A stretch of DNA of 64,000 nt from Pseudomonas violetae (GTDB taxonomy: Bacteria; Pseudomonadota; Gammaproteobacteria; Pseudomonadales; Pseudomonadaceae): assembly GCF_023072615.1 (NCBI RefSeq), contig NZ_JAKNRW010000003.1, forward strand, positions 124,001 through 188,000. Reading direction: 5' to 3'. A model generated the notes under the pieces. It saw nothing but the letters and a program-made list of their open reading frames with translations. It had not been told where the DNA came from and searched no databases. Both the position numbers and the translations under genes were made by a program. Of the stretch, positions 36,795-46,240 are shown in pieces. Each line of letters starts with the position of its first letter. Within the stretch, counting starts at the first letter, position 1.

Positions 36795-38144
36795 ATGCAG
36801 AACTCGACCCAAGCGGCGAATGCGTGGCGCATTCTGTTCCTGTTGTTCCTGGCCAATTTGTTTAACTTTTTCGACCGTACCATCCCGGCCATCATCATCG
36901 AGCCCATCCGCATGGAATGGCACTTGAGCGATTTTCAGCTGGGGATCATCGGTACGGCGTTTACCATTGTCTATGCAATCGCCGGCCTGCCGCTTGGACG
37001 GATGGCCGATACCGGTTCGCGGGCTAAATTGATGGGCTGGGGGCTGGCCGCCTGGAGCGGGTTGACGGCGGTCAATGGGCTGGTAGGCAGTTTCTGGACG
37101 TTTTTGATCGTGCGCATGGGCATTGGTATTGGCGAAGCCAGTTATGCGCCCGCCGCCAATTCACTGATTGGCGACTTGTTCCCGGCCCACCGGCGTGCCC
37201 GAGCCATGGGCATCTTCATGCTGGGCCTGCCCCTGGGCCTGTTACTGGCGTTCTTCACCATCGGCTGGATGGTCAAGACCTTCGACAGCTGGCGTGCGCC
37301 TTTTTTCATTGCCGCAGTGCCGGGTCTAGTTCTGGCGGTGTTCATGTTTTTCATCAAGGAACCCAAGCGCGGTGCGGCGGAAAGCGTGCAGGTGTCCCAG
37401 GAGCGCATCGAGCGGCCGATCCGTCGGGTATTGGCGGTACCGACCTTCCTGTGGCTGGTGCTGGCAGGGTTGTGCTTCAACTTCGCGACCTATGCTTGCA
37501 ACTCATTTCTGGTGCCGATGCTGCAACGTTACTTCCTGATGCCGTTGCATGAGGCTGCTGTGGCGACGGGGGTGATTGTCGGTGTGACCGGGTTGTTCGG
37601 CCTTACCCTTGGCGGGTGGGTCGCCGACAAGATCCACCAGAGGGTTGCCAATGGGCGGCTGCTGTTTGCCGCGTTCAGCCTGATTGTATCGACTGTATGC
37701 ACAGCCTGGGCCTTGCACGCCGGGCGGATCGAGATCGGGCTGTTTGTCGCGGTGTTCAGCCTGGGCTGGCTGTTTGCCTACAACTTCTACACCTGCGTCT
37801 ATACCGCCATCCAGGACGTGGTCGAGCCACGGCTGCGGGCAACGGCCATCGCACTGTTTTTTGCCGGGTTATATCTGCTAGGCGGTGGTTTGGGGCCGGT
37901 GGTAGTGGGTGGGCTGTCTGATCACTTCGCCCATTCGGCCATGCTGGCGGCGGGCGCCGAGCAGATGACCGAAGCGTTCAAGGCGGTGGGCTTGCACGAC
38001 GCGATGTACCTGATTCCGGTGGCGCTGTTCTTCACGATGGTGTTTCTGTTCATGGCTTCGCGGTGTTTTGTGCGGGATGCGAAGCGGATGAAGGATGGGT
38101 TGGTGGCTGTGGTTGAGCCTGGGGTTTCTGCGGCGACTGCGTAA
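36795..38144 (+). CDS. MFS transporter (Spinster-like)
   Basis: A 449-residue major facilitator carrier with 12 helices. Signature motifs: NLFNFFDRTIPAIIIEPI in helix 1, GRMADTGSRAKLMGWG (motif A), RMGIGIGEASYAPAANSLIGDLFP in helix 4-5. This resembles Spinster/hexuronate-type carriers. Substrate unknown. ATG 36795 follows GACGGAAG; an in-frame GTG upstream would add 20 polar residues. Divergent from the nbdA-like gene. Confidence 0.85.
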   Translation: MQNSTQAANAWRILFLLFLANLFNFFDRTIPAIIIEPIRMEWHLSDFQLGIIGTAFTIVYAIAGLPLGRMADTGSRAKLMGWGLAAWSGLTAVNGLVGSFWTFLIVRMGIGIGEASYAPAANSLIGDLFPAHRRARAMGIFMLGLPLGLLLAFFTIGWMVKTFDSWRAPFFIAAVPGLVLAVFMFFIKEPKRGAAESVQVSQERIERPIRRVLAVPTFLWLVLAGLCFNFATYACNSFLVPMLQRYFLMPLHEAAVATGVIVGVTGLFGLTLGGWVADKIHQRVANGRLLFAAFSLIVSTVCTAWALHAGRIEIGLFVAVFSLGWLFAYNFYTCVYTAIQDVVEPRLRATAIALFFAGLYLLGGGLGPVVVGGLSDHFAHSAMLAAGAEQMTEAFKAVGLHDAMYLIPVALFFTMVFLFMASRCFVRDAKRMKDGLVAVVEPGVSAATA

Positions 38145-38267
38145 TCGCCTTCGTCGGAACGCCGCCCGGACCAAGCCTGCTCCTACCGTGGATCTGTAGC
38201 GTTCACAAATCCACTGTGCGGGCTTGCCCGCGAAGAGGCCATCAGCAACACCACAACAACCAGGAAT

Positions 38268-38297
38268 AAAAAAGGCCCGCATCACTGTGGGCCTTTT
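38268..38297. terminator. Bidirectional terminator between MFS gene and rapA
   Basis: AAAAAAGGCCCGC and GTGGGCCTTTT surround a six-base loop, with A/T runs on both sides, between convergent genes. Degenerate REP sequence precedes it (about 38152-38240). Confidence 0.85.
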
Positions 38298-38321
38298 CCG
38301 TTTGCCGATGGGGCAGGGGAC

Positions 38322-41168
38322 TTACCCCGCCACCAGCACCCGAATCGCTTCCAGTCGTAACGCAGCCTTGTCGAGCATGGCCAGGCCTTGCTCGCGTTGT
38401 TTGCGCAGTGCTACCAGTTCGCTGTCGCGTACCGTCGGATTGACCGCTTGCAGGGCGGTCAGGCGTGCCAGTTCTTCATCGGTGTCGGCGGCCAGGCGGC
38501 GCTGGGCTTCAGCGACGCGCTCGGCATGGCGCGGGAAGATTTTCTCTTCACCGGCGTTGATCCGCGGCGTCAACTGGTCACGCTGGGCCTGGATAAACTT
38601 GTTGGCGCTGGCCCGCGGCACGCTTTCGAGCTGGTCGTTGAGGGTTTCGAACGCGACGCGGGCCGACAGGTCGTTGCCGTTGGTATCGAGCAGGCAGCGC
38701 AGGGCGGCTGGCGGCAGATAGCGCCCCAACTGCAGTGCGCGAGGGGCCACCACTTCGCTGACGTAGAGCAGTTCCAGCAACACGGTGCCAGGTTTCAGCG
38801 CCTTATTCTTGATCAGCGCCACGGCAGTGTTACCCATCGAACCGGACAGCACCAGATCCATGCCACCCTGGACCATCGGGTGTTCCCAGGTGATGAATTG
38901 CATGTCTTCGCGAGACAGCGCCTGGTTGCGGTCGTAGGTGATGGTTACGCCTTCGTCGTCGCCCAGCGGGAAGCTGGCGTCGAGCATTTTCTCGCTCGGC
39001 TTGAGGATCAGCGCATTTTCCGAATGGTCTTCACTGTCGATGCCGAAGGCATCGAACAGGGTTTCCATATAGATCGGCAGGGCGAACTGATCGTCTTGCT
39101 CAAGAATGTCCTCGACCAGCGCATCGCCTTCGCCGGCACCACCGGAGTTGAGCTCCAACAGGCGGTCGCGGCCAGTGTGCAGTTCGGCTTCCAGGCGCTC
39201 ACGCTCGGCGCGGGCTTCGTCGATCAGCGCTTGCCATTCTGCGTCGTCGGCATTTTCCAGCAACGGCAGCAGGCGCGAGCCGAACTGGTGCTGCAATGCG
39301 TTACCGGTCGGGCAGGTATTGAGGAAGGCGTTGAGTGCTTCGTGGTACCACTGGAACAGTCGCTCCTGCGGACTGGTTTCCAGGTATGGCACGTGCAACT
39401 CGATAATGTGCTTCTGGCCGATCCGGTCCAGACGGCCGATGCGTTGTTCCAGCAGGTCCGGGTGCGCAGGCAGGTCGAACAGTACCAGGTGATGCGAGAA
39501 CTGGAAGTTGCGACCTTCACTGCCGATTTCCGAGCAGATCAGCACTTGTGCGCCAAATTCCTCGTCGGCAAAGTAGGCGGCGGCGCGGTCGCGCTCAAGG
39601 ATGTTCATGCCTTCGTGGAACACCGTCGCCGGGATGCCCGAACGCACGCGCAGGGCGTCTTCCAGGTCCATAGCGGTTTCGGCGTGGGCGCAGATCACCA
39701 GGACCTTGGTGCGCTTGAGCATCTTCAGTTGATCGATCAGCCACTCGACACGAGGGTCGAACTTCCACCAGCGCTCTTCTTCGTTGGCGTCAGGCTGAGC
39801 CTGGAAGCTCACTTCAGGATACAGCTCGGCGTGATCGCCCAGCGGCAACTCGAGGTATTCGTCCGGGCACGGCAGCGGATACGGGTGGAGTTTCCGTTCC
39901 GGAAAACCCTGCACGGCGGCGCGGGTGTTTCGGAAAAGCACGCGTCCAGTACCATGGCGATCCAGCAGTTCGCGAACCAGGCGCGCACTGGCTTCGGTGT
40001 CGCCATCGTTGACCGCGGTCAGCAACGCTTCGCCCTCATTGCCGAGGAAACCGTGGATCGTCTTGTGCGCTTCGGGCGACAGGCGCCCTTTTTCCAGCAG
40101 TTCCTGAACGGCTTCGGCTACCGGGCGATAGTTTTCGCTCTCGGCGCGGAAGGCGTGCAGGTCATGGAAACGGTTTGGATCGAGCAGGCGCAGGCGGGCG
40201 AAGTGGCTGTCCTGGCCGAGCTGCTCCGGGGTGGCGGTCAGCAACAGGACGCCGGGAATGACTTCGGCCAGTTGCTCAACAAGGGAATACTCAGGGCTGG
40301 CCTTTTCTTCGTGCCACACCAGGTGGTGCGCTTCATCGACGACCAACAGGTCCCAGCCGGCGGCGAACAGCGCATCCTGGGCTTTTTCGTCGTCCACCAG
40401 CCATTCAAGGGCTACCAGTGCCAGCTGGGTATCTTCGAACGGGTTGGTCGCATCGCTTTCGATGAAGCGTTCTTCGTCGAACAGAGCGACCTGCAGGTTG
40501 AAACGGCGGCGCATCTCTACCAGCCACTGGTGCTGCAGGTTTTCCGGAACCAGGATCAGCACACGGCTGGCGCGACCCGAGAGCAATTGGCGATGGATCA
40601 CCAGGCCGGCTTCGATGGTTTTACCCAGGCCTACTTCGTCGGCGAGCAGAACCCGAGGGGCGATGCGGTCGGCAACTTCGCGGGCGATGTGCAACTGGTG
40701 GGCGATCGGTTGCGCCCGAACGCCGCCCAGTCCCCACAACGAGGACTGCAGCTGGCGGCTGGTGTGCTCCAGCGTATGGTACCGCAGGGAGAACCAGGCC
40801 AACGGGTCGATCTGCCCGGCAAACAGACGGTCGCTGGCCAGGCGGAACTGAATGAAGTTCGATAGCTGGGTTTCCGGCAGGGTGACGATTTCGTTCTGCG
40901 CGTTGAGGCCATGGTAGACCAGCAGGCCGTCGACATCGTCGACTTCCTGTACGGTCAGTTTCCAGCCTTCGAAGTGAGTGATCGAGTCACCCGGCGAAAA
41001 CCTCACACGGGTGAGGGGCGCATTCCGTAGCGCGTACTGGCGGGTATCGCCAGTGGCCGGATAGAGCACGGTCAACAAGCGGCCGTCCTGTGCCAGAACG
41101 GTGCCCAAACCCAGCTCGGCTTCGCTGTCACTAATCCAGCGTTGCCCCGGTTGATACTGCTGCGCCAT
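38322..41168 (-). CDS. rapA: RNA polymerase-associated ATPase RapA (HepA)
   Basis: A 948-residue Swi2/Snf2 ATPase that binds RNA polymerase and promotes its recycling. N-terminal Tudor-like domains start [18 protein letters not shown]; Walker A/motif I is [16 protein letters not shown] (about 175), motif [10 protein letters not shown], motif VI in [13 protein letters not shown]. Length is normal for pseudomonads. The gene stands alone with convergent and divergent neighbours. Confidence 0.95.
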   Translation of the reverse strand: MAQQYQPGQRWISDSEAELGLGTVLAQDGRLLTVLYPATGDTRQYALRNAPLTRVRFSPGDSITHFEGWKLTVQEVDDVDGLLVYHGLNAQNEIVTLPETQLSNFIQFRLASDRLFAGQIDPLAWFSLRYHTLEHTSRQLQSSLWGLGGVRAQPIAHQLHIAREVADRIAPRVLLADEVGLGKTIEAGLVIHRQLLSGRASRVLILVPENLQHQWLVEMRRRFNLQVALFDEERFIESDATNPFEDTQLALVALEWLVDDEKAQDALFAAGWDLLVVDEAHHLVWHEEKASPEYSLVEQLAEVIPGVLLLTATPEQLGQDSHFARLRLLDPNRFHDLHAFRAESENYRPVAEAVQELLEKGRLSPEAHKTIHGFLGNEGEALLTAVNDGDTEASARLVRELLDRHGTGRVLFRNTRAAVQGFPERKLHPYPLPCPDEYLELPLGDHAELYPEVSFQAQPDANEEERWWKFDPRVEWLIDQLKMLKRTKVLVICAHAETAMDLEDALRVRSGIPATVFHEGMNILERDRAAAYFADEEFGAQVLICSEIGSEGRNFQFSHHLVLFDLPAHPDLLEQRIGRLDRIGQKHIIELHVPYLETSPQERLFQWYHEALNAFLNTCPTGNALQHQFGSRLLPLLENADDAEWQALIDEARAERERLEAELHTGRDRLLELNSGGAGEGDALVEDILEQDDQFALPIYMETLFDAFGIDSEDHSENALILKPSEKMLDASFPLGDDEGVTITYDRNQALSREDMQFITWEHPMVQGGMDLVLSGSMGNTAVALIKNKALKPGTVLLELLYVSEVVAPRALQLGRYLPPAALRCLLDTNGNDLSARVAFETLNDQLESVPRASANKFIQAQRDQLTPRINAGEEKIFPRHAERVAEAQRRLAADTDEELARLTALQAVNPTVRDSELVALRKQREQGLAMLDKAALRLEAIRVLVAG

Positions 41169-41245
41169 GCTGCCTGACTCCCACCTTGAAAAAGCGGGCT
41201 ATCTTAACGGAATGAGGGCTCCAGGCCAAAGGATAACGCGTGTAT

Positions 41246-41276
41246 GAGCTGCCGCAGGCTGTGATCTTTTGATCTT
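41246..41276. repeat. Dispersed intergenic repeat (GATCGCAGCC-type)
   Basis: GAGCTGCCGCAGGCTGTGAT followed by CTTTTGATCTT is one copy of a repeat also seen, diverged, at 47602-47669 and 57584-57659. It is an intergenic element of fluorescent pseudomonads. Confidence 0.6.
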
Positions 41277-41432
41277 GGTGGAACGCCTGGGTTCAGCGTT
41301 GTCCTATAAACGATAGCCCCAACTTCCCTTGAACCCGCCATCGCGCAAGTGCCAACCGGGTCACAATTTGTGTGCGCGTGCTCAAGTTGGGGTCCCCGCA
41401 GCCGACAGCCTGCTGACAGGAGAACTAAAATC

Positions 41433-41774
41433 ATGCTGCCACCGATGCTCCCCTTGAGTGCCGTGCCGATCACTTCACAGCAGGATCCGGTTCGCCAGCG
41501 CCCGGACATCGCCCCCGTAGCCCCGGTGCAGAAAACGTCCAGTGACAGCACGATCGACCTGCAGCAGCGCGATCCCGAGGAGGCGGCATTTCAGCTGCGC
41601 GAAGAGCAGCGCCGTCAGCAACAGCGGAAAAAACGTCGACGTGAAGCTGATGGCCAACCTGATCAACATCTGCCAATTCCCGGCTATGAGCTGAACGCGG
41701 ACAACACGGTGCCGGTTGCGCCTTTGATCGAAGACGAGCCGAGGCAGGGATTGTGGGTTGATATCGAGATATGA
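41433..41774 (+). CDS. Conserved hypothetical protein, charged middle region
   Basis: A 113-residue protein beginning MLPPMLPLSAVPIT and containing a highly charged, probably helical stretch (LREEQRRQQQRKKRRREADG, about 60-80). No signal peptide. Related Pseudomonas entries have carried mistaken labels such as aspartate-semialdehyde dehydrogenase; no such domain is present. ATG 41433 follows AGGAGAA. Confidence 0.7.
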   Translation: MLPPMLPLSAVPITSQQDPVRQRPDIAPVAPVQKTSSDSTIDLQQRDPEEAAFQLREEQRRQQQRKKRRREADGQPDQHLPIPGYELNADNTVPVAPLIEDEPRQGLWVDIEI

Positions 41775-41869
41775 AACCAGCGGCTGGTCAGCGCCGTCGT
41801 TAGGCTACATTATTGGCGTGACCATGCGTGCAAACGCAGCACCTTTAAACGACGCGATGTAGTGAAGAC

Positions 41870-42031
41870 ATGAGCCAGGACGACAAACTGATCGATCTAA
41901 CCGCTGAACGCGCCAAGCGGGTGCATGACCTCAATGAGAAGCGCCTGAATGAAGTGCGTCAGGCATTTGAGCAGGCCATGCCTTTGGGGAAGCCAAAGAA
42001 AAAGCCGAAGAACAAACCGAAAAAGCGTTGA
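41870..42031 (+). CDS. Small basic hypothetical protein (53 aa)
   Basis: ATG 41870 to TGA 42031 encodes MSQDDKLIDLTAERAKRVHD..., an amphipathic helix with a Lys/Pro-rich end (KKKPKNKPKKR). Pseudomonads often have this short gene in this place. It ends at a clear terminator (42040-42067). A run of nine C residues follows the stop. Function unknown; nucleic-acid binding is possible from the charge. Confidence 0.65.
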   Translation: MSQDDKLIDLTAERAKRVHDLNEKRLNEVRQAFEQAMPLGKPKKKPKNKPKKR

Positions 42032-42039
42032 CCCCCCCC

Positions 42040-42067
42040 CTGCATCGATTGATGCAGGTCAGTTTTT
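42040..42067 (+). terminator. Intrinsic terminator after the 53-aa gene
   Basis: CTGCATC, GATT loop, GATGCAG, then GTCAGTTTTT. It separates the small basic gene from the ccoM promoter. Confidence 0.8.
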
Positions 42068-42098
42068 CTCCCTCCTTTACGCCCAGTCTCCGGCGACA

Positions 42099-42140
42099 TT
42101 GATCCTGGTCAATTTTCTCTTCTGCCCGATTGGTTAACTT
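42099..42140 (+). promoter_or_regulatory. ANR/FNR-type promoter of ccoM
   Basis: TTGATCCTGGTCAA (42099-42112) matches the ANR consensus TTGAT-N4-ATCAA except for one base. A -10-like TAACTT (42135-42140) lies where a class II promoter centred at -41.5 would have it. Expected: induction at low oxygen. Confidence 0.7.
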
Positions 42141-42177
42141 AGCCCTATCGCAACAGGGCAAGTGCAGGAGGCCAGTC

Positions 42178-42294
42178 ATGTTTTTCGACAACGTGGTGAT
42201 CGCCGGAGTGCTGACAGTCGGCCTCATGGTTCTGTTTTTTGCAGGGTTTGGATTTTTTATCTGGAAAGACGCGCACAAACGGAAAAAACCGTAG
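42178..42294 (+). CDS. ccoM: Cytochrome cbb3 oxidase small subunit CcoM
   Basis: A 38-residue single-helix membrane protein, MFFDNVVIAGVLTVGLMVLF then FAGFGFFIWKDAHKRKKP. The N-terminal MF-DNVV, the long hydrophobic helix and the FIWKDAHK end match CcoM, the small assembly/stability subunit found in P. stutzeri cbb3 oxidase. SD CAGGAGG lies upstream. The ANR-type promoter fits a low-oxygen oxidase subunit. The ccoNOQP genes are not in this window, as usual for ccoM. Too short for most gene finders. Confidence 0.8.
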   Translation: MFFDNVVIAGVLTVGLMVLFFAGFGFFIWKDAHKRKKP

Positions 42295-42329
42295 GTCTTT
42301 CAGGAAGCAATGAGCACGCAAGGCATTTT

Positions 42330-42355
42330 GGGCGACTTCGGTTGCCCTTTTTTTT
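42330..42355 (+). terminator. Intrinsic terminator after ccoM
   Basis: GGGCGAC-TTCG-GTTGCCC followed by eight T residues: a 7-bp stem with a stable UUCG loop. Confidence 0.92.
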
Positions 42356-42378
42356 GTCCTTGCGAAAGGTCCCTGGGA

Positions 42379-42476
42379 CCCTCTACGAGCCGAGCTTGCT
42401 CGTGATGAGTCCACTACATTTAACATCTACATTGACTGAAAGACCGCTATCGCGAGCACGCTCGGCTCCCAGAGGG
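42379..42476. repeat. REPIN: two inverted REP copies
   Basis: CCCTCTACGAGCCGAGCTTG then CTCG (first copy) and CGAGCACGCTCGGCTCCCAG then AGGG (second, opposite) bracket a 40-bp spacer between ccoM and the phosphate transporter. Confidence 0.8.
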
Positions 42477-42501
42477 TTTTCTGGTGTTTTTTGTAGGCAT
42501 T

Positions 42502-42536
42502 AAAAAGGCGCGAACCTCACGGGACGCGCCTTTTTT
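42502..42536 (-). terminator. Intrinsic terminator of the phosphate transporter gene
   Basis: AAAAAGGCGCG and CGCGCCTTTTTT pair perfectly over 11 bases; on the minus strand it follows the transporter stop codon by 14 bp. Confidence 0.88.
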
Positions 42537-42550
42537 GTGCCGCTTTTCTA

Positions 42551-44026
42551 TCAGCTACCCAGCGCCTTCGATGCCAGCCAGAACAGGCCGGCTGACAGGG
42601 CTACCGTTGCCGGCAGGGTTAACACCCAGGCCAGCAGGATGGTTTTTACCGTGCCGCCTTGCAGGCCACTTTTGTTCGCGACCATGGTACCGGCCACGCC
42701 CGAGGACAGTACGTGGGTGGTCGAAACCGGCAGGCTGAAGATGTTCGCCATGCCGATCAGGCTCGCCGTAGTGATCTGCGCCGCCATGCCCTGGGAGTAG
42801 GTCATGCCTTGTTTGCCGATTTTCTCGCCAATGGTCAGCACTACGCGCTTCCAGCCCACCATGGTACCCAGGCCAAGTGCCAGGGCGACCGCCAGAATCA
42901 CCCAGAACGGGGCGTATTCGGTGGTGGTGGTCAGGTCCTTGCGCAGCTTGTCCAGGTCGGCTTTTTCACGGGGCTCGAGGCCAGGCAGTTTGCTGACTTT
43001 CTTCGCCGTGTCATCCAGGCAGAGCAGGTAGCGACGTACTTCGATGCGGCTGTCCGACGGCAGCGAGTGGTAGTCGGAAACGCCTTTCAAGGTGCCGAGC
43101 AGGGCGGAGATGGTCGGTTCGGTCTGTTGCGGGTTGCAACGGAATTTCTCCGGAAGATCACCTTCCACGCTTTTACCCAGGGCCAGGAACTCGCCCAGGG
43201 TGTCGGCATTGCGCTTGTAGAACTGGCTCAAGTGCAGGGTCGCGTCGCGAGTCCGTTCAATCTGGTAAGTGGTGCTGCCCAGGTCGAGCACGAACTGCGC
43301 CGGGACGATACCGATCAGCACCAGCATGATCAGGCCGATACCTTTCTGACCATCGTTGGAACCGTGCACGAAGCTCACGGCCATGGCCGAAATCACCAGT
43401 ACCAGGCGATTCCAAAACGGCGGATGCTTCTTGTCATCGATCTTGCGGCGTTGTTCCGGCGTCTTGTGCATCTTCGAAAGCGGACGCCACCACTTAAGGC
43501 CGATCAGTATCAGCGCTGCGACCAGGAAGCCCGCCATCGGCGAGAACACCAGGGACGCGCCGATATCGATCGCCTTCTGCCAGTTCACGCCATCGGCCAA
43601 CGGAATATCGTTGATCAAGGCGTTGGCCAGGCCGACACCGAGGATCGAACCGATCAGCGTGTGGGAGCTCGAAGCCGGGATACCGAAGTACCAGGTGCCC
43701 AGGTTCCAGGTGATGGCTGCGGCAAGCAGCGAGAACACCATGGCCAGCCCGTGACCGGTGTTCACATTGATCAGCAGTTCTACCGGAAGCAAGTGGACGA
43801 TGGCATACGCCACGCCGACACCGCCCAGCAGCACGCCGAGGAAGTTGAACACACCGGAAAAGAACACCGCCAGATGGGGCGGCATGGCTTTGGTGTAGAT
43901 AACGGTGGCCACCGCGTTAGCGGTGTCATGAAAGCCGTTGATGAACTCGAAGGCGAGGACAAAGGCCAGGGCGAGCAAGAGGCTCACGAGCACCCAAGCA
44001 TCCAGTCCGCTGAATAAATCGATCAT
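42551..44026 (-). CDS. pitA: Low-affinity inorganic phosphate transporter, PiT family
   Basis: A 491-residue membrane protein of the PiT/PHO-4 family, importing metal-phosphate with protons. The duplicated signature is visible as FEFINGFHDTANAVATVIYT near the N-terminus and SFVHGSNDGQKGIGLIMLVL in the middle; ASSSHTLIGSILG and PVSTTHVLSSGVAG are the paired substrate loops. A long cytoplasmic loop (about 255-365) separates the halves. Monocistronic. Confidence 0.93.
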   Translation of the reverse strand: MIDLFSGLDAWVLVSLLLALAFVLAFEFINGFHDTANAVATVIYTKAMPPHLAVFFSGVFNFLGVLLGGVGVAYAIVHLLPVELLINVNTGHGLAMVFSLLAAAITWNLGTWYFGIPASSSHTLIGSILGVGLANALINDIPLADGVNWQKAIDIGASLVFSPMAGFLVAALILIGLKWWRPLSKMHKTPEQRRKIDDKKHPPFWNRLVLVISAMAVSFVHGSNDGQKGIGLIMLVLIGIVPAQFVLDLGSTTYQIERTRDATLHLSQFYKRNADTLGEFLALGKSVEGDLPEKFRCNPQQTEPTISALLGTLKGVSDYHSLPSDSRIEVRRYLLCLDDTAKKVSKLPGLEPREKADLDKLRKDLTTTTEYAPFWVILAVALALGLGTMVGWKRVVLTIGEKIGKQGMTYSQGMAAQITTASLIGMANIFSLPVSTTHVLSSGVAGTMVANKSGLQGGTVKTILLAWVLTLPATVALSAGLFWLASKALGS

Positions 44027-44402
44027 GAAGGTTTTCTGACCCGGTCGTAAGGGGGCGCGATTATGCCAGAAAAGGATGGAAATCGATGCACTAGCTGCTC
44101 ATCGGTAACATTCTTCAATGAAATAGTTCGCGGGCAGCGCCGGATTAACGGTGCATCGACTGGCTTCGCAGGTCGTTGAATCTAAAGGCAAAGGCTGCAT
44201 ACACAGGGGGTTCTCCGAAAAACTCGAGAGATATGAACACCCGTGGGAAATTTCTGAAAAGAGGGTCAGAAATGAACCTGTGACCTCGTCCTCTGGACAA
44301 GGTAGCCGCTGCCCGCTCGTAGCGGGCGCGTAGGCATCATCGATTCGGCCCGCTTTTAACTGGCCAACATCCAGACCCTTGGAAAGATCAACGCCCTGCG
44401 AT
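44027..44402. other. Intergenic region without a recognised gene
   Basis: The 376 bp hold the transporter promoter. A 60-codon plus-strand frame from GTG 44151 and a minus-strand frame crossing the region resemble no family I know and lack good SD sites. CCCGCTCGTAGCGGG near 44313-44327 can form a short hairpin. Confidence 0.5.
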
Positions 44403-44603
44403 TCATGGATCTTCGGCTTTGAGTTCCTTTTCCATCTTCTGCAGTTCCTGGCTGAATGCCTGATCCTGAACGGTGGCGCGTTTACGCCAGGGTTTACGTT
44501 CCGGTTCGGGCTGGGCGGCGTAGGTGGTGACTTCCCCGCCGTAAACTTCCTTGTAACGTTGTTCCTGGCGCTCAAGTTCCGCGCGCAGTTCGTCTTTCGT
44601 CAC
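44403..44603 (-). CDS. Small conserved hypothetical protein (66 aa)
   Basis: GTG 44603 starts [20 protein letters not shown], followed by [20 protein letters not shown] and a helical end [21 protein letters not shown]. The sequence is hydrophilic, with coiled-coil-like helices. AGGTAG upstream is a weak SD. An extension to 44735 is possible but reads as non-coding. Similar short proteins exist in pseudomonads; function unknown. Confidence 0.6.
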   Translation of the reverse strand: MTKDELRAELERQEQRYKEVYGGEVTTYAAQPEPERKPWRKRATVQDQAFSQELQKMEKELKAEDP

Positions 44604-45257
44604 AGTGCTACCTGTATGAGTTGAGATTGATTCTGGTGAAACGCACTGCACGGCGATATCGACTGCGCTCGGCGACAACCCGGGAGGGTTTCGATGGCGA
44701 GAGCATTCAATACAGGTTACAGGCGGCCACGGCACCAGAGATAAACAGCTGACGTAGCATCAGTCTCCAGTTACAGCGAGCGCGTTGGCGTAGCATCAAG
44801 TGATCAGCGGCAGGCGCTTGCTGCTGGCAGCGACAATGGAACATTGCGCCACCGAATGGTGGACTCGGCAGGTGAGTAGCTGAGTCGCCATTGAATTGTA
44901 TTATAGCGGCCGTTTCGTAGAACACTATCTCTAAACCGTTAAAACAAGATATTGCGCAGAGTTTGTTTAATGACACATAAGTTTTACCCTGAACTACGCC
45001 GTTCAGGGTATGTATTTTGTGACGCTGTCTTTCTGGCGCCATTGTGGCCGGCAAGTTCGCTGCCAATTGCCAACCCTTAGTTGTACGAGAGTTCCGCTCC
45101 AGGAAAATTCCCAAGGCTCGTCAGTCGTATGGCCTGCAGCGGGTTTGCGATAATCGGCTGATGGTTCGATAATCGCCCGGTGTGGGCTGGTGTCTCTTGT
45201 GCGCTGTACCGGAGCGGCTTGTAATGGCTCTCGATTCGTGTGGGAAAAGGACCTGAT
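44604..45257. other. Long intergenic region before pcaR
   Basis: No convincing coding frame in 654 bp. CGTAGCATCA occurs at 44753 and 44789. A perfect hairpin TACCCTGAAC-N6-GTTCAGGGTA (44985-45010) is followed by TGTATTTTG and could end a small transcript. The pcaR promoter with its paired boxes occupies the right end. Confidence 0.55.
45148..45175 (+). promoter_or_regulatory. PcaR-type operator before pcaR
   Basis: Two direct CGATAATCG boxes at 45148-45156 and 45167-45175, start-to-start 19 bp. The location suits autoregulation by PcaR. Confidence 0.75.
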
Positions 45258-46100
45258 ATGAACGATCAATTGCGCAACTCCTTCGCTTCCGTGGCGCCGC
45301 CGATAGTCGCGTCACCCGCGAAACGGATCCAGGCACTGACCGGTGACCCGGATTTCATGACCTCGCTGGCCCGTGGCCTGGCGGTAGTGCAGGCCTTCCA
45401 GGAGCGCAAGCGTCACCTGACCATCGCCCAGATCAGCCACCGCACTGAAATACCCCGCGCCGCAGTGCGCCGCTGCCTGCACACGCTGATCAAGCTCGGC
45501 TACGCCACCACTGACGGCCGTACCTATTCACTGCTACCCAAAGTCCTGACGCTCGGCCATGCATACGTTTCGTCCACGCCGCTGGCGGTCTCCGCCCAGC
45601 CGTACCTGGACCGCATGAGCGAACAACTGCACGAGGCCTGCAACATGGCCACGCTGGAAGGCGATGACATTTTGTACATCGCTCGCTCGGCTACCACCCA
45701 ACGGCTGATCTCCGTCGACCTTTCCGTGGGCGGGCGGCTTCCCGCCTATTGCACCTCGATGGGCAGGATTCTGTTGGCCGCGCTAGATGACACTTCGTTG
45801 CGCGAGTATCTCGATCATGCGGAGTTGCAGGCCAAGACGAGCCGTACCCTGCACACCCCCGAAGCATTGCTCGAATGTTTGCAAGAGGTGCGACAACAGG
45901 GCTGGTGCATAGTCGACCAGGAGCTCGAACAAGGTCTGCGCTCGATTGCCGTTCCCGTGTATGACGCGTCCGGACAGGTCGTGGCGGCGTTGAATGTCAG
46001 CACCCATGCCGGTCGAGTCAGCCGCAACGAACTCGAACAGCGATTCCTGCCGGGACTGCTCAGCGCCAGCCGCGACCTGAGCAGCCAGCTCTTCGCCTGA
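45258..46100 (+). CDS. pcaR: IclR-family regulator PcaR of beta-ketoadipate genes
   Basis: A 280-residue IclR-type regulator. The winged HTH lies at about 40-95 (SLARGLAVVQAFQERKRHLT, TEIPRAAVRRCLHTLIKLGY); the effector domain follows (QPYLDRMSEQLHEACNMATL, YCTSMGRILLAALDD). In P. putida PcaR with beta-ketoadipate activates pcaK, pcaIJF and pcaBDC. It heads the pca locus; CGATAATCG boxes precede it, pcaK, pcaI and the porin gene. ATG 45258 follows AAAAGGA. Confidence 0.93.
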   Translation: MNDQLRNSFASVAPPIVASPAKRIQALTGDPDFMTSLARGLAVVQAFQERKRHLTIAQISHRTEIPRAAVRRCLHTLIKLGYATTDGRTYSLLPKVLTLGHAYVSSTPLAVSAQPYLDRMSEQLHEACNMATLEGDDILYIARSATTQRLISVDLSVGGRLPAYCTSMGRILLAALDDTSLREYLDHAELQAKTSRTLHTPEALLECLQEVRQQGWCIVDQELEQGLRSIAVPVYDASGQVVAALNVSTHAGRVSRNELEQRFLPGLLSASRDLSSQLFA

Positions 46101-46119
46101 CGCAAACTTCCTAAGTGTT

Positions 46120-46147
46120 CGATAAACGCACAGACTCGCGTTTATCG
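46120..46147. promoter_or_regulatory. PcaR-type operator before pcaK
   Basis: TTCGATAAACGC (46118-46129) and GCGTTTATCGAA (46138-46149) form a perfect 12-bp inverted repeat; the core boxes start 19 bp apart, as before pcaR and pcaI. Confidence 0.75.
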
Positions 46148-46240
46148 AATTGACGCTGTTTCCTCTGGATCATTAATGTCGCCGCAGCGCCAGCATAAGG
46201 CTGGCAGGTGTTCGACTGCGTTTTGCGTGGAATAAAAATA

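Noticed and set aside
38388..40865. An 825-codon open frame antisense to rapA
   Set aside because: Same reason; RapA motifs on the minus strand are unmistakable.
42032..42040. Run of nine C residues as a phase-variation switch
   Set aside because: It follows the stop codon of the 53-aa gene and precedes its terminator, so slippage would not change a protein.
44151..44333. 60-codon plus-strand frame starting at GTG
   Set aside because: No SD, no similarity to a known family, and it lies in a gap with a competing minus-strand frame.
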